Shown here: piece by piece, positions 1 to 8,170 of the stretch
Numbering within the stretch: position 1 is the first letter of the stretch
How the letters are laid out: each line of letters starts with the position of its first letter
Translations under genes and position numbers: made by a program
The notes under the pieces: generated by a model
Told to the model about the DNA's origin: nothing
Seen by the model: the letters and a program-made list of their open reading frames with translations, nothing else
Databases searched by the model: none
NCBI GenBank assembly: GCA_023247575.1
Contig: JAHFGE010000012.1
Location: 1-16,623, forward strand
Length of the DNA: 16,623 bases
Origin: Candidatus Omnitrophota bacterium
GTDB lineage: Bacteria > Omnitrophota > Gorgyraeia > Zapsychrales > Fredricksoniimonadaceae
Direction of reading: 5' to 3'

Positions 1-2
1 GG

Positions 3-50
3 CTGTTTGATTTGAAAGCGATGCAAGGTACGATAGAAACTGTCTATTGA
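3..50 (+). CDS. C-terminal tail of an upstream gene (partial)
   Basis: An open frame runs in from the window edge and stops with TGA at 48-50, giving only 15 residues (LFDLKAMQGTIETVY). A GAGGA ribosome-site-like string overlaps this stop, and an ATG follows at 59. That is the usual look of two genes in one transcript, so this is probably the end of a preceding gene. It is too short to identify and could be chance. Confidence 0.3.
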   Translation: MFDLKAMQGTIETVY

Positions 51-58
51 GGATATAA

Positions 59-995
59 ATGCCCCACCCAAATTCAATTTGACCCTGTTTCATGCGGGTA
101 TTACTATAGGGGCAGTTTTATCGAAAGAACAGGGCGTGTACTCTTTTATTTACAAAAAAACGATTCGCAAGCCTTATATGAGAATAAACTCTACGGAATT
201 CTTTATAAAAGAAATCAATGAGTTAATACACTTTAATTTGAATAAAGATTGGATGTCTGGACAATGGCAACTGCTTGAAACAGAACAAAGTGGACAGAAA
301 ATTCATCCCTTGGTACGTATCGCGTTCAAAGCCCATAAACAAATTACCAATTTTATTCAGACAAACGGTTCTGGACTTACTCCAGAAATTTGGGAACTAT
401 TCGATTTAGCGTATTACATAAATAGTCTAAAAAGAAATAATGTAAAAGGTTTAGAAAAGAAGCTATCAAGGCTTACTTCGGACGATTTTTTGGAATACCC
501 TGCAGTGCGTTACGAAATTCAAGTAGCAGGGATGTTGTTGGGGAAGGGGCATACAGAGAATTTATTAAAGAACACACGGAGAAAACGCCAGATATTCTTG
601 TTATTGGTGAAGCCGACCAATGTGAGATCGAATGTAAACATAAAGAACCTGGGGAAGACCAGATTGATTATGTAAGAAGCATATTTAATAATACACAACG
701 TGCCAAAAAACAATTTTCTAAAACATGCCCAGGAGCAATATTTATTGAAATAGATAAGACAAAGTATAATGAATTTCTAGAAGAGAATCGGAGGCTGTCT
801 AGTGAAATGGATAGAGCAATGACAGGAAGTTCGAGGATATCGGCTATTGTTTTAACTTCAAAAACAGATTTAGAGGAAGAAAACGATTTTGTTTACAGAC
901 ATCGTGCAAGCGCAAGGCTAAATTCTGGAGCTAAATTTTCGATGCCTCAATGGATACTTTCAAATCTAATAACAATAACAGGGAATAGTAATTAA
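59..995 (+). pseudogene. PD-(D/E)XK nuclease-like hypothetical protein, two frameshifts
   Basis: I do not recognise the family of the whole protein. Three frames must be joined to read it. ATG at 59 follows GAGGA and begins M-P-H-P, then needs one extra A in the CCCAAATTC run (about 70-73) to continue as KFNLTLFHAG. A second missing base, in the GGGG run at about 546-549, is needed to pass from the frame ending at 675 into the frame ending at 995. Repaired, the protein would be about 312 residues. The C-terminal part has PD (588-593) and, 12 residues later, EIECK (E at 630-632, K at 636-638), the spacing of a PD-(D/E)XK nuclease core. It is soluble, with no membrane segment. It ends 9 bp from the convergent stop of nuoN. 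Either it is a decaying gene or both gaps are sequencing errors; a working frameshifted gene is unlikely. Confidence 0.6.
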
Positions 996-1004
996 TTTTT
1001 TAGC

Positions 1005-2453
1005 TTATAGGTGGAATAAATACATCCCCTTCGCTGCGGTCATGGCCATATCGAGAAATGGGCCTTGGAAGATGCCGATGACGACGATGCCTGCCATGGC
1101 CAATCCTAAAATCCAGCGCATGGATAAGGAAACAGGGATAGGGGAGTTGGTGCGAGGAGCGTCCACGTAAACGCGTTTGGCCACCAGCAGATAGTAATAA
1201 ATCGAAACAATGATGTTGACCCCGGCAACGATGGCCAGCCAAATCAATCCAGCCTTGACAGTGGCCATGAGCAGAGTAAACTTCCCAAAAAATCCAGCCA
1301 GGGGCGGTATACCTGCCAGTGACACCAGCGACAGTAAAAGAGCGCAAGCCAAAAGAGGAGAGCGTTTCACAAGTCCGGCATAATCTTCGATCTCATCACT
1401 TTTTTGGGCAATAAAGAAAAGGATAATGACGACGAATGCGGCAAGGTTAGTAAACAGATACCCCAACAGATAAAAATTGATGGCGGAAAGCCCAAGGGCT
1501 GATCCCGTTGCCGCGCCCATCAAAAGATATCCGGCATGTCCAATACTGGAATACCCTAGCAGTCTTTTAATGTTCTTTTGAAACATGGCTCCCAGGTTGC
1601 CGTAGCACATGGTCGCAGCAGAAAGGGCGGCGAATATTACACTCCAGTGGATGTGCCAGGAAGCAAAAATACCGAAGAAAAGACGAATAAGAATGATAAA
1701 CCCCGCGGCTTTGGACCCAACGGACAAAAGGGCTGTCACAGGAGTGGGCGCTCCCTGGTAGACATCAGGAACCCATAGCTGAAAAGGAACGGAGCCGATT
1801 TTAAAACCCACCGTGGCAAAAACCAGCACCAACCCAAATAGAATCATGGGGCTCATGGCATGGGTCTGCACAAAGGCCTGAATGGCCTCGAAACGCGTTG
1901 AGTGGGTGGCGCCGTAAATAAAACTAAGGCCAAAAAGGAAAAATCCCGAGGTCAAAGCCCCTAAAATTAAATACTTCATGCCCGCTTCCAGGGAATGGCT
2001 GTCGCTTTTAAGGTAGGCTGTCATGACATACAAAGAAATGGTCAGGGTTTCGATAGAGAGGAAAAGTAAAAGAAAATCAGCAGAAGAAGCAACGAAGCAC
2101 ATTCCAATCAAGGCCAGCCACAACAAAAGATAAAATTCATTCTTTCTCGTCGGTAGGGCCTTGAAAAACTCCTGGGTCATGGCAAAAACAAAAACCATGA
2201 CCAGTAAGAAAAATCCTTTGAAGAACCAGGCTAGGGAATCCATGATAAACATGCCGCCAAAGGTGGCGCCGGTGAGATTGCTTTGGGTGAACCAAAATAC
2301 AATGAGACCCGCGAGGCCAACAAAACTTAAAGCCCCAATCCAGTCCTCTTTGGATTCCCTAGGCAGGAAAATATCAACCACCACCAGGATTACAAGGATG
2401 GCGGTAATGAGCACTTCTAATGAAATTAAATTCCAGTTAATAACGGGAAACAT
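1005..2453 (-). CDS. nuoN: NADH-quinone oxidoreductase subunit N
   Basis: NuoN is one of three antiporter-like, proton-pumping subunits in the membrane arm of respiratory complex I. The protein has 482 residues, the normal family length, and is hydrophobic throughout with many membrane segments. Family marks visible are SIETLTISLY near residues 133-142, whose Glu135 is the expected buried charge of the pump. A central block, VPDVYQGAPTPVTALL, is followed by SVGSKAAGF with the helix-breaking region and lysine typical of NuoN. It is the last gene of the nuoJKLMN set, 9 bp after nuoM, and ends close to a convergent broken gene. I see no clear hairpin terminator after it. Assignment to N rather than L or M rests on the YQGAPTP block and on gene order. 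Confidence 0.96.
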   Translation of the reverse strand: MFPVINWNLISLEVLITAILVILVVVDIFLPRESKEDWIGALSFVGLAGLIVFWFTQSNLTGATFGGMFIMDSLAWFFKGFFLLVMVFVFAMTQEFFKALPTRKNEFYLLLWLALIGMCFVASSADFLLLFLSIETLTISLYVMTAYLKSDSHSLEAGMKYLILGALTSGFFLFGLSFIYGATHSTRFEAIQAFVQTHAMSPMILFGLVLVFATVGFKIGSVPFQLWVPDVYQGAPTPVTALLSVGSKAAGFIILIRLFFGIFASWHIHWSVIFAALSAATMCYGNLGAMFQKNIKRLLGYSSIGHAGYLLMGAATGSALGLSAINFYLLGYLFTNLAAFVVIILFFIAQKSDEIEDYAGLVKRSPLLACALLLSLVSLAGIPPLAGFFGKFTLLMATVKAGLIWLAIVAGVNIIVSIYYYLLVAKRVYVDAPRTNSPIPVSLSMRWILGLAMAGIVVIGIFQGPFLDMAMTAAKGMYLFHL

Positions 2454-2462
2454 AATGTTTTT

Positions 2463-3947
2463 TTATTTTGTTGTAAGGGCGTATTGCAATACGCCCTTAC
2501 TTGCAGGTTCAATTTTGTTTAAAATTATCGTCGGAAAACACCCTACAATAATGAGTGCTGCCAGTAACAGAATATAAGGCAGTTTCTGCAAAGCCGTTTG
2601 AGCATCCGTTAATTGGTTCCAACGGGACGGAAGCGGCCCATGAAACCCAAGTCGGATGGCCTTAAACATATAAATGGCGGTGATGACGACTCCTAAGACG
2701 GCCAGCACCGTCTGCCAGCGGTAATGATCCCAGGCGCCCAGAAGCACCATGATCTCAGCGGGGAAGTTGGCAAATCCCGGCACCCCCGAGGAAGCCAGAG
2801 CCATCATGGCAAAGCATGTTCCAATAAAGGGCATGCGTTTGGCCAGGCCGCTTAATTCATCCAGATTACGGGTGTTGGTTTGATCCGCAAAAAAGCCTGT
2901 CAAAGCAAATCCCAAACTTACCATAATCCCGTGGGCAAACATCAAAAAGACCACCCCATTAAGTCCGATGACATTCAGACACGCTATCCCTAGCAGGATA
3001 TATCCCATGTGGCTGCAGCTGGAGTACCCTAAAATATATTTCATATCGCGCTGGGCCAGGACCACCAGGCCGCAGTAAATAATATTCAGGACCGCCAGCG
3101 TAGCAATGAGCGGCATCCAGGTGTGGGCTGCCTGGGGCATCAATTGGATGGCAAAACGAATAATGGCATAGGCACCCAGCTTTTTAAGCACTCCGGCATG
3201 CAGCATACTGACCGCGGTGGGGGCAGCGGCGTATCCGACGGGCGCCCAGGTATAGAATGGCCACATGGTTAACGTCACACCAAAGCCAATAACAACTAGC
3301 CCAAAGATCCAATTTCGTACGTTTAAAGGAATAGGATGAACCGTTAAATAGTATTGCAGCTGCACAAAATCAAAGGTTTGTAAGCCGCTGGCAAAGTAAA
3401 GGGCCAGTAAACCAATGAGGCCTAAGGTGGCGCCAGCCGTCAGATAAAGGGTCAATTTCATGGCCGCATACTCATGACGATCGGAGCCCCAAATCGCAAT
3501 TAGCAAGAACGCAGGAATGGTCGCCACTTCATGAAAGAAGTAAAAAAAGAAAATATCCAGAGAAAGAAAAGCGCCGTAGGTGCCAATGATCATCAGCAAA
3601 AGCAGGATGTAATATTCTTTTACCCGTTCTTTGATGTGGTGGGATATCAAAACAGCGGCGAAAGAAACAAAGCCTAGAAGCAGGATCAGCAAAGCATTAA
3701 TGCCGTCCACCCCTAAATGATAGGAAATCCCAAAAGGCACCACCCAGGGAATATTTTCAATGAATTGGAAACCTCCGGTAGAGTGGTTATAAGTAAAAAA
3801 GACTCCCAGGGATAAAAGAAACGGCAAAAGCACCCCAAGAATAGCAATCCTGCGGATTGCAGAGGTATTCTGCGAGGGCACTGCAAACAGGACACTTAAG
3901 GCCAGCGTCGGTAATAAGAGAATATAGGAAAGCGGATAAGACATCAT
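2463..3947 (-). CDS. nuoM: NADH-quinone oxidoreductase subunit M
   Basis: NuoM is the middle antiporter-like subunit of the complex I membrane arm. The protein has 494 residues. It shows YHLGVDGIN near residue 76, FFHEVATIP with Glu140 (the buried pump glutamate), the APTAVSMLHAGVLKKLG block with conserved lysine, and PAEIMVLLGAW late in the chain, matching the second conserved glutamate region. Its ATG overlaps the nuoL stop by 4 bp, so translation is probably coupled. The last dozen codons are odd: residues about 483-492 (KGVLQYALT region) are encoded by a perfect 28-bp palindrome at 2473-2500 of the interspersed-repeat type. The native C-terminus therefore seems to have been replaced or extended by a repeat. 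The core of the protein is intact. Confidence 0.96.
   Translation of the reverse strand: MMSYPLSYILLLPTLALSVLFAVPSQNTSAIRRIAILGVLLPFLLSLGVFFTYNHSTGGFQFIENIPWVVPFGISYHLGVDGINALLILLLGFVSFAAVLISHHIKERVKEYYILLLLMIIGTYGAFLSLDIFFFYFFHEVATIPAFLLIAIWGSDRHEYAAMKLTLYLTAGATLGLIGLLALYFASGLQTFDFVQLQYYLTVHPIPLNVRNWIFGLVVIGFGVTLTMWPFYTWAPVGYAAAPTAVSMLHAGVLKKLGAYAIIRFAIQLMPQAAHTWMPLIATLAVLNIIYCGLVVLAQRDMKYILGYSSCSHMGYILLGIACLNVIGLNGVVFLMFAHGIMVSLGFALTGFFADQTNTRNLDELSGLAKRMPFIGTCFAMMALASSGVPGFANFPAEIMVLLGAWDHYRWQTVLAVLGVVITAIYMFKAIRLGFHGPLPSRWNQLTDAQTALQKLPYILLLAALIIVGCFPTIILNKIEPASKGVLQYALTTK
2473..2500. repeat. Perfect 28-bp palindrome inside the nuoM 3' end
   Basis: The half-sites GTAAGGGCGTATTG and CAATACGCCCTTAC are exact reverse complements with no spacer. 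The element is fully coding, supplying about ten of the last twelve residues of NuoM. It resembles the GGGCGTATTGCAATACGCCC class of dispersed bacterial palindromes. It is not followed by a T-run in the nuo direction at normal distance, though nuoN begins only 20 bp later, so a hairpin in the mRNA between nuoM and nuoN could affect message stability. Confidence 0.85.
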
Positions 3948-5818
3948 AAATTAGTGACCATTATAAAAAAGAGATACACGACTCCAAGAGCAAAAACTAA
4001 AGCATAGAATTGCACCAGGCCGGTCTGCAAATAGCGCAGTGCATTACCCGTTGCTTTGGCCAGGCCTGTTAAGCCATGAACTCCCAGACGAACAATCAAT
4101 ACTTGTTCAAGCAGGAACAAAATTTTTGCGAATGGGTGCTGGACATAATCGACATACCAGCCATAGACGATATCGAAATAGTATTTATTTTTTAGAAGCG
4201 AATAAAGAAATCCAATTTTGGTTTCTACGGGATCGGAAGATGGCCGTCCACCATATATCCTATAAGAGATGACAAGCCCTAAAACGGCAAACACAGACGA
4301 AGTTAATGCAACAAATGGGGACAGTTGAACAACTGTCCCCATTTGTTCAGGATATAAAAAATGGGGAATGCCAAGAAAGCCTCCAACGACGGAAAGGATC
4401 GCTAAAAAGATTAGGGGCATGGTCATCACTGCCGGAGATTCATGGGCAGGATGAGCGTGGTCAGATGCCTTGCCCCAAAATGCCACCCAGAACAGGCGCC
4501 CCATGTAAAGGGATGTTAATCCGGCCGTCAAAGTCCCCACCCAATACAGAAAAGTATTATGCCCAGCGGCCAAGGCCAAAATTTCATCCTTACTCCAAAA
4601 ACCGCTTAAGGGAAAAATACCGCACAACGCCAAAGTGCCAATAAGAAATGTCCAACCTGTGATGGGCAACTGCTTTAAAAGTCCCCGCATTTTCCAAATA
4701 TTCTGTTCGTGATGCAGCGCTAAAATCACGCTGCCGGCACTCAAGAACAAAAGGGCTTTGAAAAAGGCATGGGTGGTCAGGTGGTACATTCCTTGCAAGG
4801 GGCCGCCTAAACCTAAGGCCATGACCATGTAACCTAACTGGCTCAGCGTCGAATAGGCGAGGATCCTTTTGATATCATTCTCGACGATGGCAAGGGTGGC
4901 GGTCATAAAGGCGGTGATGGCGCCGATATAAGCCACTACCATCAGCGCGGCGGTCAATGGTTCAAAAATAAAAAAGACACGGGCCAACAGATAGATACCA
5001 GCGGCCACCATGGTGGCGGCATGGATTAAAGCGCTCACCGGTGTGGGGCCTTCCATGGCATCTGGCAGCCAGACATGTAAGGGGAATTGGGCCGATTTGC
5101 CAACCACACCGCAGAAAATCAAAAGCCCTACCGCTGACAGCAGAGGAAGGCTTAAATGAGGGACGACCTGGGCTAAATCAGTAAATAGAAATGTTCTACC
5201 GGCTTCGATAGTACCATCGAGGCCGACTCCGAAGTCAGATACACTCCACAACAGAAGAATTCCGCACATAAATCCGAAATCAGCCAGGCGGTTGACCATA
5301 AAAGCTTTGACTCCGGCATCAGCGGCAGAAGGTTTCTCATACCAAAAAGCAATCAGCAGATATGAACTTAATCCCACCAGCTCCCAAAAGATGAACAATT
5401 GAATAAAATTATTGGACAGCACAATGCCTATCATGGAGAAAGCGAAAAGACTTAAAAATGCAAAAAACCTAGGGCTGCTGGGGTCCTCGGCCATATATCC
5501 TTTAGAATAAATGAAAATGGCGCTTCCCACGCCGGTGACGACGAGCAACATCATAATGGCTAGTGGATTGATAAGCACTCCGAAGTCAATGGTGAGTCCA
5601 TCAAAATGAATCCAGGGCAGGGATTGTTGGACTTGGGGCGAGGGATGAACACCGAATATTTGTGCAGCCAGCAAACAAGTGCAGACAAAAGAGATTAATA
5701 TACCAGCAATAGCGGTTAATGAGCTGGATGTTTTCGAGCGCAGGAAGAAAAGAGTAATGACGACGCAAGCCACCATCGGTGAAAACAATGCTATCCACGC
5801 CAAGGAGAAGTTTACCAT
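3944..5818 (-). CDS. nuoL: NADH-quinone oxidoreductase subunit L
   Basis: NuoL is the distal antiporter-like subunit of complex I and carries the long lateral helix along the membrane arm. The protein has 624 residues, normal for the family. Visible marks are IFWELVGLSSYLLIAFWY with Glu146, VNRLADFGF near 175, VVGKSAQFPLHVWLPDAMEG with Lys241, and PTPVSALIHAATMVAAG with His266, the strongest NuoL signature. The C-terminal part has the extra helices expected for the lateral arm. Its ATG overlaps the nuoK stop by 7 bp. Residues about 491-503 (MGTVVQLSPFV) are the translation of a 38-bp palindrome and sit between late membrane helices, in a place where an added loop should be tolerated. Confidence 0.97.
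   Translation of the reverse strand: MVNFSLAWIALFSPMVACVVITLFFLRSKTSSSLTAIAGILISFVCTCLLAAQIFGVHPSPQVQQSLPWIHFDGLTIDFGVLINPLAIMMLLVVTGVGSAIFIYSKGYMAEDPSSPRFFAFLSLFAFSMIGIVLSNNFIQLFIFWELVGLSSYLLIAFWYEKPSAADAGVKAFMVNRLADFGFMCGILLLWSVSDFGVGLDGTIEAGRTFLFTDLAQVVPHLSLPLLSAVGLLIFCGVVGKSAQFPLHVWLPDAMEGPTPVSALIHAATMVAAGIYLLARVFFIFEPLTAALMVVAYIGAITAFMTATLAIVENDIKRILAYSTLSQLGYMVMALGLGGPLQGMYHLTTHAFFKALLFLSAGSVILALHHEQNIWKMRGLLKQLPITGWTFLIGTLALCGIFPLSGFWSKDEILALAAGHNTFLYWVGTLTAGLTSLYMGRLFWVAFWGKASDHAHPAHESPAVMTMPLIFLAILSVVGGFLGIPHFLYPEQMGTVVQLSPFVALTSSVFAVLGLVISYRIYGGRPSSDPVETKIGFLYSLLKNKYYFDIVYGWYVDYVQHPFAKILFLLEQVLIVRLGVHGLTGLAKATGNALRYLQTGLVQFYALVFALGVVYLFFIMVTNL
4310..4347. repeat. 38-bp inverted repeat inside the nuoL coding region
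   Basis: The arms AACAAATGGGGACAGTTG and CAACTGTCCCCATTTGTT are exact 18-bp reverse complements around a central AA. The TGGGGACAGT core is typical of dispersed REP-like palindromes. The frame of nuoL reads straight through it, giving a short hydrophilic-to-neutral insert near residues 491-503. Its sequence differs from the palindrome in nuoM, so at least two repeat families have entered this operon. Confidence 0.88.
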
Positions 5819-6114
5819 TTCAAATCCTTTAATTCATCCACCTGGATGGTGGCAAAATGGCGGTACATCAAAACGATGATAGCTAAACCCACGGCCACCT
5901 CGACTGCAGCAACCAGAATGACAAAAAATACAATCAATTGGCCTGTGTAATCCCCATTAAAACGCGAGAATGCCACAAAGGAAAGATTGGAAGCGGCCAA
6001 CAGAAGCTCCAGGGAAAGAAGAACTTTAAGCATGTTGCGGCTGGTGATGACACCGACGACACCGATGGAAAAGATAATACCGCTTAAGATAAGATAATTC
6101 CCCAGTCCGATCAT
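5812..6114 (-). CDS. nuoK: NADH-quinone oxidoreductase subunit K
   Basis: NuoK is a small three-helix subunit of the complex I membrane arm, related to MrpC of cation antiporters. The protein is exactly 100 residues, as usual. The two essential membrane glutamates are present at the canonical positions: Glu36 in SLELLLAASN and Glu72 in AAVEVAVGLAI. The third helix leads into a short polar C-terminus. Its ATG overlaps the stop of nuoJ by 4 bp, and its end overlaps the start of nuoL, so all three are translated as one coupled unit. Confidence 0.97.
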   Translation of the reverse strand: MIGLGNYLILSGIIFSIGVVGVITSRNMLKVLLSLELLLAASNLSFVAFSRFNGDYTGQLIVFFVILVAAVEVAVGLAIIVLMYRHFATIQVDELKDLKW

Positions 6115-6647
6115 CGATCCCCCGCCTTCGTTGGAGCTACTCCTGTACTTAAGGCTCCTTTGGCCAATGAAACAATCCCGAAAATCGCAATTAATAAAAG
6201 AAGAGATGTTAATTCAAAGGGAAGAAGATAATCCGTAAAAAGAATCTGGCCAATGGTTTCAATGGTGCCGCGAATGGAGGAAGGCGGCATGGCCCCAGCT
6301 TTTAAGAAGACTTGAATAGCTAAAAAGATTTCTCCAAAAAACAGTACACCAATAACTGCCCCTAATAACCGGAAACGGCCTTGGTTTATTGAGGTCATGG
6401 CCGTCGAATTAAGGTTCAGGCACATCACCACGAACAGGAAAAAAATCAGCACTGCTCCAGCATAGACCAGAATAAGAATGACGCCGACAAAAAATGCTTC
6501 TAAAAGTATGAACAGGGAAGACAGGGCAAAGATAGCAGCGACTAAGGACAAAACATTATAGAGAGGATTCCTGGCCAGAACGACGGCCAGGCTTGCCAGG
6601 ATTAAGGCCGCTGCAAAGAAATAGAAGAAAAAGGCAGTTATGCTCAT
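6111..6647 (-). CDS. nuoJ: NADH-quinone oxidoreductase subunit J
   Basis: NuoJ is the membrane subunit that contributes the hinge helix of the central proton path in complex I. The protein has 178 residues with five clear hydrophobic segments. The family motif VYAGAVLIFFLFVVM lies near residues 61-75, preceded by NPLYNVLSLV near residue 27. It is the first gene of the minus-strand run; the quinone-site and NADH-side genes (nuoA to nuoI) are not upstream of it here. A good promoter starts about 20 bp ahead of the ATG. The ribosome site before the ATG is weak (CCAGAGT), which makes the exact start slightly uncertain, but the frame has no better candidate. Confidence 0.95.
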   Translation of the reverse strand: MSITAFFFYFFAAALILASLAVVLARNPLYNVLSLVAAIFALSSLFILLEAFFVGVILILVYAGAVLIFFLFVVMCLNLNSTAMTSINQGRFRLLGAVIGVLFFGEIFLAIQVFLKAGAMPPSSIRGTIETIGQILFTDYLLPFELTSLLLLIAIFGIVSLAKGALSTGVAPTKAGDR

Positions 6648-6676
6648 ACTCTGGTTCGGGGTAAAAATAAAATGTC

Positions 6677-6705
6677 ATATTAAAGGATATTGTGTTAAAT
6701 GTCAA
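6677..6705 (-). promoter_or_regulatory. Sigma-70 type promoter for nuoJKLMN
   Basis: On the minus strand TTGACA (plus 6700-6705) is separated by 17 bp from TAATAT (plus 6677-6682). Transcription would start near 6670, leaving a leader of about 23 bases before nuoJ. Confidence 0.75.
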
Positions 6706-6734
6706 CGTCCTGTTTTGTAATGCTAGAATTAATA

Positions 6735-6762
6735 TTGAAAACCTGCTTATTATTGTTATGAT
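6735..6762 (+). promoter_or_regulatory. Promoter for the GAF-ANTAR gene
   Basis: TTGAAA (6735-6740) is followed after 16 bp by TATGAT (6757-6762). The predicted start near 6769 lies only about nine bases before the ATG at 6778, and I see no purine-rich ribosome site in that stretch, so the message may be nearly leaderless. The promoter is back to back with that of nuoJ, 30 bp away. Confidence 0.6.
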
Positions 6763-6777
6763 ATCGAAATCCACTCT

Positions 6778-8007
6778 ATGACTCAGAAAACAAAAAATAA
6801 AAAACCGGATGTCTCCAGTGCCGAAGAACTCAAGATTTTGCGCACCATCGTGGACATTGCTTCTTCCGAAATGGATTTAAATTTAATCCTGCAGGAAGTG
6901 GTCAAAATTGTCACGCAAATGACGCAGGCGGATTCGGTATTCATTTACCTGTTTGACGAGCGCAAAGAGAATTTGGTGTTGATGGCTTCTAAAACCGCTC
7001 ACCAGAAAGAGCTGGGACAATTGATTCTTAAAATAGGGGAAGGGATTACCGGTTGGGTGGCTCGAGAGAATCAACTGGTGGCTATCAGGCGACATGCCTA
7101 TAAAGATCCGCGTTTTAAAAACTTTGATGTGCTTCCTGAAGACCGCTATGAGGCTTTTCTGTCTTTGCCTATTATTTATAAAGCCAAAGCCATCGGGGTT
7201 ATTAATGTCCAGCATAAACGTCCGCATGATTATTCCCCCTCGACAATTAATTTAATCGAAAGCATTGCCAAACAAGTCGGCGGCGTCATCGAACATGCCA
7301 GGCTGTTTGAAGAAACCAAGAAAAAGGCCCTGCAGTTTGATTCTTTAGTTAAGGTCAGCCGATCCATTACTTCGGAACATTATCTGGATGAAATCTTAAG
7401 CCTTATTGTGGTGGTGACGGCTGAAATGCTTAATTCTAAAGTTTGTTCCATCATGCTGCTGGATGAAAAGGGGGTAGAGCTGGTCATTAAAGCCACCCAG
7501 AGTTTAAGCGAGGACTATAAGAAAAAGCCTAATATTAGAGTAGACAACAGTCTTATTGGCAGTGTGATCAAAACCCGCAAGCCGATCGCTGTTTATGATG
7601 TTCGGCACGATGAAAAATATGCTTACCGCGATTTGGCAGTCAAAGAGGGGTTAACCTCTATGATTGCCGTGCCCATGGTGGTCAAGGACAAGGCTATTGG
7701 GGTCATCAATGTCTATACCAAAGAACCTCATCATTTTACAGAAGAAGAGACCAATGTTTTACAAATGGTAGCTAATCAAGCTGCCGTGGCAGTGGAAAAT
7801 ACCAAATTAATGGAAGAAGCTTTAAAGGCCAAAGAAGCTCTGGAAACTCGTAAATTGATTGAACGGGCTAAAGGAATTTTAATGAAAATGAACAGTCTTT
7901 CCGAGGACGCGGCCTATCGTTTGATCCATAAAAAGAGTATGGATACTTGTCGATCGATGAAAGATATTGCGGAGTCCATTCTTTTGATGGAGGAGTTGCG
8001 CAAATAA
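6778..8007 (+). CDS. GAF-GAF-ANTAR transcription antiterminator
   Basis: A 409-residue soluble protein. Residues about 20-175 and 195-345 form two GAF sensor domains, each ending in the repeated pattern KAIGVINV plus a proline-histidine loop (KRPHDYS, KEPHHFT). A helical linker leads to a C-terminal ANTAR domain at about 352-409, recognised from ETRKLIERAKGILMKMNSLS, then EDAAYRLIHKKSMD and MKDIAESILL. ANTAR domains are three-helix RNA-binding modules (AmiR, NasR, NasT, EutV) that prevent intrinsic termination by holding paired hexaloop stems. Known ones are joined to receiver, NIT or GAF sensors. No receiver domain or kinase is present here, so the GAF domains probably sense a ligand or a partner protein directly; the ligand cannot be told from sequence. 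It is immediately followed by a promoter and leader carrying ANTAR-type stems, so amtB and glnA are its likely targets. Confidence 0.92.
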   Translation: MTQKTKNKKPDVSSAEELKILRTIVDIASSEMDLNLILQEVVKIVTQMTQADSVFIYLFDERKENLVLMASKTAHQKELGQLILKIGEGITGWVARENQLVAIRRHAYKDPRFKNFDVLPEDRYEAFLSLPIIYKAKAIGVINVQHKRPHDYSPSTINLIESIAKQVGGVIEHARLFEETKKKALQFDSLVKVSRSITSEHYLDEILSLIVVVTAEMLNSKVCSIMLLDEKGVELVIKATQSLSEDYKKKPNIRVDNSLIGSVIKTRKPIAVYDVRHDEKYAYRDLAVKEGLTSMIAVPMVVKDKAIGVINVYTKEPHHFTEEETNVLQMVANQAAVAVENTKLMEEALKAKEALETRKLIERAKGILMKMNSLSEDAAYRLIHKKSMDTCRSMKDIAESILLMEELRK

Positions 8008-8021
8008 TTTCAAAAAATTTC

Positions 8022-8050
8022 TTGACAAATAGCAATTCACCAGTTATATT
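8022..8050 (+). promoter_or_regulatory. Strong promoter for the amtB leader
   Basis: A perfect TTGACA (8022-8027), 17-bp spacer and TATATT (8045-8050). The start would be near 8057, giving a leader of about 470 bases before amtB. It sits only 15 bp after the stop of the antiterminator gene, with no terminator between them, so read-through from that gene could also enter the leader. Confidence 0.85.
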
Positions 8051-8076
8051 TGCAACGGATTTTGAAAGTACATAGG

Positions 8077-8161
8077 CTCAAAGCAAAGAAGTTTTGAGTA
8101 AGATTTTAGGGCAAAGATAGTCCTCTTGAGACGCGGCGCAAGCTACTTAAGAGGATTTTTT
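8077..8161 (+). promoter_or_regulatory. ANTAR-type attenuator 1 (two stems plus terminator)
   Basis: Stem 1 pairs CTCAAAGC (8077-8084) with GTTTTGAG (8091-8098) around the hexaloop AAAGAA, with the A1 and G4 that ANTAR proteins need. After nine bases, stem 2 pairs AGGGC (8108-8112) with GTCCT (8120-8124) around AAAGATA, a seven-base loop with A1 and G4. The terminator pairs TCCTCTTGAG (8121-8130) with CTTAAGAGGA (8146-8155), ten pairs with one G-U, followed by six T. The 3' arm of stem 2 is also the 5' arm of the terminator, so only one of the two can form. This is the known ANTAR antitermination arrangement. The seven-base second loop is a departure from the canonical six. Confidence 0.85.
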
Positions 8162-8170
8162 ATTGGTTCG

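Noticed and set aside
807..995. Separate 62-residue gene starting at ATG 807
   Set aside because: The same frame is open and protein-like back to about 550 and continues the broken nuclease-like gene; ATG 807 has no ribosome site.
1400..1420. Further GGGCAA hexaloop-like motifs (also near 4664 and 16077)
   Set aside because: They lie within nuoN, nuoL and nadE coding regions, without a flanking stem and terminator.
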